Shown here piece after piece: positions 59,141-64,000 of a DNA stretch of 64,000 nt (position 1 is the first letter of the stretch; each line of letters opens with the position of its first letter). Position numbers and translations under genes: made by a program. Under the pieces are notes generated by a model, which saw only the letters and a list, made by a program, of their open reading frames with translations, searched no databases and was not told where the DNA came from. Location: the NCBI RefSeq assembly GCF_014646995.1, contig NZ_BMOI01000005.1, forward strand, positions 1 through 64,000, given 5' to 3'. Source of the DNA: Curtobacterium luteum (GTDB taxonomy: Bacteria; Actinomycetota; Actinomycetes; Actinomycetales; Microbacteriaceae).

Positions 59141-61764
59141 GCGCCCTCGGCCCGACGACGGAGGCGACCGACGGCGAGGCGGCGACGGACGGCCAGGAGG
59201 CGCGCCCCGCGTCGACCACGTCCGTCGCCACCGTGACCGACGACGGCCCGGAGGCGCGGGGCGGGTCCGCACCGCGCCTCCAGGCCGAACGCCCCCACCT
59301 GCCGGACGCGGCCGCGACGGACCGCGTGACCGCCCTGTTCGCCGCGATGACGCTCGAGGAGAAGACGGCGCAGCTCGTCGGCTACTGGCTCGACCAGAAC
59401 GGCGTCGTCGCGCCCATGCAGGGCGAGATGGCGGCGGCGCAGGACGGCACCACGCTGGCGGACATCACCCGGCACGGCATCGGGCAGTTCACCCGCGTCT
59501 ACGGCACCCGGCCGGTCGAACCCGACGAGCGTGCCGCGTGGCTCTGGGCCGAACAGCGCCGCCTCAAGCGCGAGACCCGCCTCGGGATCCCCGCGCTGGT
59601 GCACGAGGAGTGCCTCACCGGGCTCGCCGCGTGGAAGGCGGCCACCTTCCCGACACCGCTCGCGTGGGGCGCCGCCTTCGACCCGGACCTCGTCGAGCAG
59701 GTCGGTGCCGCCATCGGCGACTCGATGCGCCGACTCGGCGTGCACCAGGGCCTCGCGCCCGTGCTCGACGTCATCCGCGACCCGCGCTGGGGGCGGGTCG
59801 ACGAGTGCATCGGCGAGGACCCGTACCTCGTCGGGACGGTCGGGACCGCGTACGTGCGCGGGCTGCAGTCGGCCGGGGTCGACGCGACCCTGAAGCACTT
59901 CCTCGGGTACTCCGCGTCGCAGGCAGGGCGGAACCACGCGCCCGTGCACGCCGGCCCCCGCGAGGTCGCCGACGTCTTCCTGCCGCCGTTCGAGATGGCG
60001 CTGCGCGACGGCGGCGCTCGGTCGGTGATGAACTCCTACGCCGAGGTGGACGGGGTCCCCGTCGCCGCGGACCCGGAGCTCCTGACCGGTCTGCTGCGCG
60101 ACCGGCTCGGCTTCGACGGCACGGTCGTCGCGGACTACTTCTCGGTCGCCTTCCTCGAGGTCATGCACGGCGTCGCGGCCGACCGGGGCGAGGCCGCGGC
60201 ACTCGCGCTCGCCGCGGGCATCGACGTCGAGCTGCCGACCGGCGACGCCTACCTGGCACCGCTCGTCGAGCGCGTCCGGTCGGGTGCCGTCGACGAGGCC
60301 CTCGTCGACCGTGCGGTGCTCCGGGTGCTCCGGCAGAAGGAGCGCCTCGGGCTGCTCGACCCGAACGTGTTCGAGGACGACGCCCCCACCGGGATCGACC
60401 TCGACACGCCGCGGCACCAGGCGCTCGCGCGGCAGCTCGCCGCCCGGTCGCTCGTGCTGCTGCGGAACGAGGCGGGCGGCGGCGCGGCGGGCGGTGCGGC
60501 CGCTGCGGTCGGCGGTGCAACCGTCGTGGCGGCTGACCGCGCTGCGGTCGACGGCGGGGCGTCCGGCGTGCCCGTCCTGCCGATCCGTGCGGGGTCCTCG
60601 GTGGCGGTCATCGGCCCGAACGCCGACCGAGCCGAGGCCCTGCAAGGGTGCTACTCGTTCGCGAACCACGTGCTCGCCGCGCACCCGGACCTGCCGCTCG
60701 GCTTCGCGATCCCGACCGTCCGCGAGGCACTCGCCGACGCCCTCGGGCATGCCGCCGTCCGGTTCGCCGGGGGCTGCGCGGTGACCGGCGACGACCGGAG
60801 CGGCATCGCCGACGCGGTCGCCGCCGCACGGGCATCGGACGTCGCGGTGGTCGTGGTCGGCGACCAGGCCGGGCTCTTCGGACGCGGCACCGTCGGGGAG
60901 GGCAACGACACCGACTCGCTCGACCTGCCCGGCGTGCAGCGCGAGCTCGTCGAGGCGGTCGTCGCCACCGGCACCCCGACCGTGGTGGTGCTCCTCACCG
61001 GACGGCCGTACGCGCTCGGGTGGGCGCTCGACGGCGAGGGGCCGCTGCCCGCGGCCGTCGTGCAGGCGTTCTTCCCGGGAGAGGGTGGCGGTCTCGCGAT
61101 CGCCGACCTGCTCATCGGCGTCACGGCACCGTCCGGTCGCCTGCCCGTGTCCCTGCCGAGGGCCGCCGGCGCGCAGCCGTACACGTACCTGCACCCGCGG
61201 TTGGGCGGCCCCTCCGACGTGACCTCGGCGGACTCCACGCCCGTCCGACCGTTCGGGTTCGGGCTCGGCTACACGACGTTCGCGTACGAGGACCTGACCG
61301 TCGACGACAGCGTCCCGACCGGCGGCTCCTTCACCGCGTGCGTGACCGTCCGGAACACCGGCGACCGCGACGGCGAGGACGTCGTGCAGCTCTACGGGCA
61401 CGACGTCGCCGCGTCGGTCACCCGGCCGCTCGTGCAGCTGCTCGGCTACGCGCGCGTGACCGTGCCGGCAGGGGCGTCCGTGCGGGTCCGGTTCGACGTG
61501 CCGGTCCAGCGGTTCGCGTTCTCCGACCGGGCGCTGCGTCGGGTCGTGGAGCCGGGGGACGTCCAGGTGTGGGTCGCGTCGCACGCCGCGGCGTCCCGGC
61601 CTGGAGGCGCGGTGCACACGGACGGGATCGTCGCGGTCGGTCGCGGTGCCGGTCCGGCGTCGCTGCCGGGGTCCGCCACCGAGCGCGCGGTCGTGCGCGT
61701 CACCGGGCCGGTCCGCGAGGTGCTGCCGACGGACCGGCGGACGGTGACCGCCGGCGTCGCCTGA
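59137..61764 (+). CDS. Glycoside hydrolase family 3 beta-glucosidase/xylosidase
   Basis: An 875-residue cytoplasmic GH3 enzyme with no signal peptide, as expected for cleavage of imported oligosaccharides. GTG 59137 overlaps the permease stop. After an unusual hydrophilic head (about 1-55) come the TIM barrel (EEKTAQLVGYWLDQ, KHFLGYS), with the nucleophile Asp333 in VVADYFSV, the second alpha/beta domain with the probable acid/base Glu in VGEGNDTDSLDLP, and a C-terminal FN3-like domain (VTVRNTGDRDGEDVVQLYGH). The head is encoded partly by two copies of the GGAGGCGCG palindrome family, and another half copy lies near the 3' end (about 61598-61625). A Gly/Ala-rich loop (GGGAAGGAAAAVGGATVVAA) is inserted at about residues 446-467. 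Confidence 0.93.
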   Translation: MSALGPTTEATDGEAATDGQEARPASTTSVATVTDDGPEARGGSAPRLQAERPHLPDAAATDRVTALFAAMTLEEKTAQLVGYWLDQNGVVAPMQGEMAAAQDGTTLADITRHGIGQFTRVYGTRPVEPDERAAWLWAEQRRLKRETRLGIPALVHEECLTGLAAWKAATFPTPLAWGAAFDPDLVEQVGAAIGDSMRRLGVHQGLAPVLDVIRDPRWGRVDECIGEDPYLVGTVGTAYVRGLQSAGVDATLKHFLGYSASQAGRNHAPVHAGPREVADVFLPPFEMALRDGGARSVMNSYAEVDGVPVAADPELLTGLLRDRLGFDGTVVADYFSVAFLEVMHGVAADRGEAAALALAAGIDVELPTGDAYLAPLVERVRSGAVDEALVDRAVLRVLRQKERLGLLDPNVFEDDAPTGIDLDTPRHQALARQLAARSLVLLRNEAGGGAAGGAAAAVGGATVVAADRAAVDGGASGVPVLPIRAGSSVAVIGPNADRAEALQGCYSFANHVLAAHPDLPLGFAIPTVREALADALGHAAVRFAGGCAVTGDDRSGIADAVAAARASDVAVVVVGDQAGLFGRGTVGEGNDTDSLDLPGVQRELVEAVVATGTPTVVVLLTGRPYALGWALDGEGPLPAAVVQAFFPGEGGGLAIADLLIGVTAPSGRLPVSLPRAAGAQPYTYLHPRLGGPSDVTSADSTPVRPFGFGLGYTTFAYEDLTVDDSVPTGGSFTACVTVRNTGDRDGEDVVQLYGHDVAASVTRPLVQLLGYARVTVPAGASVRVRFDVPVQRFAFSDRALRRVVEPGDVQVWVASHAAASRPGGAVHTDGIVAVGRGAGPASLPGSATERAVVRVTGPVREVLPTDRRTVTAGVA

Positions 61765-61780
61765 CGGCGCGCTACGCGAC

Positions 61781-61812
61781 GCCCCGGACCACGCTGCTTC
61801 GTGGTCCGGGGC
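61781..61812. terminator. Bidirectional hairpin terminator
   Basis: GCCCCGGACCACG (61781-61793) pairs perfectly with 61800-61812 across the loop CTGCTT. It lies between the convergent GH3 and AraC genes. Confidence 0.8.
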
Positions 61813-61831
61813 GTCTCCCGTCGAGCGGCGG

Positions 61832-62791
61832 TCAGGCCGCGCGCCGGAGGGTCTCGCGCGGGTACTCGCCGTGCTGCTGCAGGTACGAGGCCGAGAAGCG
61901 TCCGGCGTGGCCGAACCCCCAGTGCTTCGCCACCTCGGCGATGCTCGTCGACGCCGGATCGCCCGCGAGCAGGTCGTCCCGCACCCGGTCGAGCCGCACC
62001 CGGCGGATGTACGAGTTCGGGGAGCAGTCGAAGGTCCGCTGGAAGGCGTGCTGCAGCGCCCGGAGGCTCAGCGACGCCACGCGTGCCAGGTCGGTGCTCG
62101 TGATCGGCAGGTGGCAGTGCTCGTGCACGTACTCGACCGCCCGCCGCAGGTGGGCGTTGCGGGGGAGGAGCAGCTCGTCCGGCAGGGTCTTCGACACCAC
62201 CGGGTAGAGCTCGAGCAGCGCGAGCGCCCCGAGCCGGCCCATCTCCGCCTGCAGCAGCGGGGAGGCCTTGCCGTCCCCGACCGTGTGCGAGATGAGCCTG
62301 GCCGCGTTCTGCCACACCTGCAGCGCGCGGTCGTCCGGGCGGACCCGGTGGTCGAGCGCGAGTGCGTCCGGCGCGGTCCCGCGCTCCCCGGCCACCTCCT
62401 GCAGCGCCGCCCGGTTCACCTGCACGAGCCGCTGGTCGTAGTCGCGGTAGTCGAACGCCGCACCGCCCTGCGGCCACAGCTGCGGGCGGCCCGGTTCCAT
62501 CACGATCGGGTCGTCGTCCTGTGCCGTGATCGTCGCCCGGCCCCGGGTGGTCCACTGCACCACGAAGTCGTCCGACGGCGTCATCACGCCCGAGAGGTGC
62601 CCGTCGAACCGGATCGAACGGAGGGTCATCGAGTCGTCGCCGACGGCCCGGAACCCGAAGCGGAACGGTGCGTCCGTCCGGTCGGCCTGCCACTCGTTGC
62701 CCGCGTACGCCTCCGCGAGGAAGTCGCGCGCGACCTCGAGGTCGTCGCTCTGCGACGCGACCTGGACTCGGGTGGGGGTGCGTTCGGTCAT
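61832..62791 (-). CDS. AraC-family regulator (paralogue 3)
   Basis: A 319-residue regulator from ATG 62791. It shares the sensing domain (FRFGFRAVGDDSMTLRSIRF, QLWPQGGAAFDYRDYDQRLV) and DNA-binding half (ITSTDLARVASLSLRALQHA; VAKHWGFGHAGRFSASYLQQHGEYPRETL) of the paralogues at 51383 and 53790. Its targets are unknown. Upstream, the 181-bp gap 62792-62972 holds five TCGCGG-type hexamers (62911-62940) and the 3' end of the hydrolase gene. Confidence 0.9.
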   Translation of the reverse strand: MTERTPTRVQVASQSDDLEVARDFLAEAYAGNEWQADRTDAPFRFGFRAVGDDSMTLRSIRFDGHLSGVMTPSDDFVVQWTTRGRATITAQDDDPIVMEPGRPQLWPQGGAAFDYRDYDQRLVQVNRAALQEVAGERGTAPDALALDHRVRPDDRALQVWQNAARLISHTVGDGKASPLLQAEMGRLGALALLELYPVVSKTLPDELLLPRNAHLRRAVEYVHEHCHLPITSTDLARVASLSLRALQHAFQRTFDCSPNSYIRRVRLDRVRDDLLAGDPASTSIAEVAKHWGFGHAGRFSASYLQQHGEYPRETLRRAA

Positions 62792-62910
62792 GGGGGTTCC
62801 GGTGCAGCCTGCCCGGCGGCGGCCCGTCTGTCCGCTGAGCGCCGGAAACGGCCAGGCGAGGACGCCCCCAGTCCGGGGGTGGACCGGTCGGGATGCGCGA
62901 TGGACCGTCG

Positions 62911-62940
62911 TCGCGGTCGCGGTCGCGGTCGCGGTCGCGT
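62911..62940. repeat. (TCGCGG)4 plus one variant hexamer
   Basis: Four perfect TCGCGG units and one TCGCGT in the gap upstream of the AraC gene. They are non-coding; a microsatellite-like tract that could vary in length. Confidence 0.85.
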
Positions 62941-62972
62941 CCGGTCGGTGGCGTCCGGTCGGTCGCGTGCTG

Positions 62973-63725
62973 TCAGTGGCGGGCGAGGAACGGGTCGATC
63001 CGCGCCCACGTCGCATCAGGGGCCTCGAGGTGCGGCAGGTGCCCCGCCCCCGGCACGACCACGAACTCCGCCGCCGGGATCGCCGCCGCCACGGCACGCC
63101 CGTACTCCGGCGTCACGATCCGGTCGCTCTCCCCGAACACCACGAGCACCGGCACGTCGAGGTGACCCAGGCGTGCCAGGAGGTCGGGTTCGCTCATGGA
63201 CCGGCCGGCGACGACCGCCATCGTCGCGCCGTTCGACTGTTGGACGGCGCGCTGCTCGTCGGTGAGCGACATTGGGTCGACGTACCCGCGATCGGGGTCG
63301 TGCCAGGCGGCCTCCGCCAGCTGGCGGGGGCTGAGCGAGAAGAAGTCCGCGATCGGCGCTCCGTCGACCACGGCCCCCACGCCGTCGATGTCGACCACGG
63401 CGCCGACGATGCCGGCGAAGCGCTCCTCGGACGCGGCGGTGATCGCCATCTCGAGCGCGATCCAGCCGCCGATGGACGAGCCGACCAGCACCACGTCCTG
63501 CTCGCCGTCCTCGCGCAGCTGTTTCAGGTACGCGACCGCGAGGGCGTGGATCGAGGCGATCGCCGCGGGACGCTCCGTGCCGTCCCAACCCGGGTGCGTC
63601 GGTGCGACCACGCGGAACGCGGACGCGAGGTGGGCGACGAGCGGCGCGACGGTCCTCGGGCCACCGCCGCCGTGGAGCACGAGTGCGGTGCGGTCCTGTG
63701 TGATGCCGGTGCTGGTCGTGGTCAT
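62973..63725 (-). CDS. Alpha/beta-hydrolase-fold protein
   Basis: A 250-residue hydrolase from ATG 63725. The oxyanion strand motif ALVLHGGGGPR, the nucleophile elbow VLVGSSIGGWIALE (Ser of GxSxG), the acid in VFGESDRIV and the histidine in VVVPGAGHLPHLE are all in the canonical order. The substrate is not predictable; esters or C-C bonded aromatics are possible. It is divergent from a MarR gene, and the 51-bp gap carries a long inverted repeat, so expression is probably induced by a MarR ligand. Confidence 0.9.
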   Translation of the reverse strand: MTTTSTGITQDRTALVLHGGGGPRTVAPLVAHLASAFRVVAPTHPGWDGTERPAAIASIHALAVAYLKQLREDGEQDVVLVGSSIGGWIALEMAITAASEERFAGIVGAVVDIDGVGAVVDGAPIADFFSLSPRQLAEAAWHDPDRGYVDPMSLTDEQRAVQQSNGATMAVVAGRSMSEPDLLARLGHLDVPVLVVFGESDRIVTPEYGRAVAAAIPAAEFVVVPGAGHLPHLEAPDATWARIDPFLARH

Positions 63726-63736
63726 GGTGCCTCCCG

Positions 63737-63766
63737 TATCAACATGTTTATCTACTGATGTTGATA
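63737..63766. promoter_or_regulatory. MarR operator between hydrolase and MarR genes
   Basis: TATCAACAT (63737-63745) and ATGTTGATA (63758-63766) form a perfect 9-bp inverted repeat with a 12-base spacer. It is the most A+T-rich stretch of this part of the window and fills the divergent promoter. Confidence 0.8.
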
Positions 63767-63776
63767 CCGTAACACC

Positions 63777-64000
63777 ATGGCGATCGACCTGGCAGCACTC
63801 GGCCTCACCCTGAAGCGCGCGCAGTACCGCAACCACCGCGCGGCGGAGCAGGCCCTGAAGGAGCAGGTGGGCGTGACCCTCGTGCAGTGGGACGCGCTGC
63901 GCGCCGTGGACCGGATGCCCCACGCCTCGGGGCACGACCTGGCCCTCGCGACCTTTCAGAGCGACCAGGCGTTCGGCGCACTGGCGGGCCGGTTGGTCGA
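63777..64000 (+). CDS. MarR-family regulator, truncated by window end
   Basis: From ATG 63777 the visible part (MAIDLAALGLTLKRAQYRNH, then EQVGVTLVQWDALRAVDRMP and SGHDLALATFQSDQAFGALA) is the N-terminal half of a MarR winged-helix regulator, up to the recognition helix. The gene continues beyond the window. The inverted repeat 11 bases upstream and the divergent hydrolase suggest a typical MarR-controlled pair. Confidence 0.85.
   Translation, partial: MAIDLAALGLTLKRAQYRNHRAAEQALKEQVGVTLVQWDALRAVDRMPHASGHDLALATFQSDQAFGALAGRLV

Overview
This 64 kb window is chromosomal DNA of a high-G+C actinobacterium. About 72% G+C, many GTG starts, stop/start overlaps (GTGA, ATGA), LAXTG-type surface sorting and ABC sugar importers without their own ATPase all fit the family Microbacteriaceae, and Curtobacterium or a close relative is my best guess. 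That assignment is inference from style; no database search was possible. I see no rRNA, tRNA, CRISPR array, transposase or phage module.

Layout. 1-2.1 kb: four small accessory genes of visibly lower G+C. 2.3-9.5 kb: a fused kinase/class-III aminotransferase, a BLUF photoreceptor, an AmiS/UreI channel gene broken by an in-frame TAG, a DszC/SfnB-like flavoenzyme, and a TetR/SDR pair. 9.5-13.6 kb: a DctA dicarboxylate carrier divergent from a CitA/DcuS-type two-component system. 13.7-17.5 kb: a luciferase-like oxidoreductase, a frameshifted terC, a flippase and a 32-aa membrane peptide. 17.7-23 kb: a secreted tandem-duplicated HAD phosphatase, a secreted His/Asp-rich repeat protein, and an OmpR-type two-component system whose regulator has TGA where Trp is expected. 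23-28 kb: Kup potassium carrier, a DUF808 membrane protein, small hypothetical genes and two VOC genes. 28-33.4 kb: TetR, a frameshifted DHA2-type MFS exporter, a divergent MarR and a DEAD-box helicase. 33.7-38.8 kb: two secreted proteins (one LAFTG-anchored), an epimerase and a TetR. 38.9-43.9 kb: a translationally coupled three-gene operon (BcsA-like glycosyltransferase, RsbW-like ATP-binding protein, GH26-like/OpgC acyltransferase fusion). 44-50.4 kb: a sugar import and oxidation operon with its LacI regulator. 50.5-54.7 kb: MarR, AraC, NmrA-like and AraC genes. 54.8-61.8 kb: a beta-glucoside operon (LacI, ABC importer, GH3). 61.8-64 kb: AraC, alpha/beta hydrolase and a MarR that runs off the end.

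The strongest candidate for an undescribed system is the 38.9-43.9 kb operon. It looks like a surface-glycan machine: a processive synthase with an unusual roughly 145-residue insertion, a serine-kinase/anti-sigma-type ATPase, and a membrane acyltransferase whose extracytoplasmic GH26-like domain appears to have lost both catalytic glutamates.

Two other themes run through the window. A family of long near-perfect palindromes sits at gene 3' ends as probable bidirectional terminators, and related copies are embedded in coding sequence. Four otherwise normal genes are interrupted, two by in-frame stops and two by single-base expansions of G runs; assembly error must be excluded before calling them pseudogenes.
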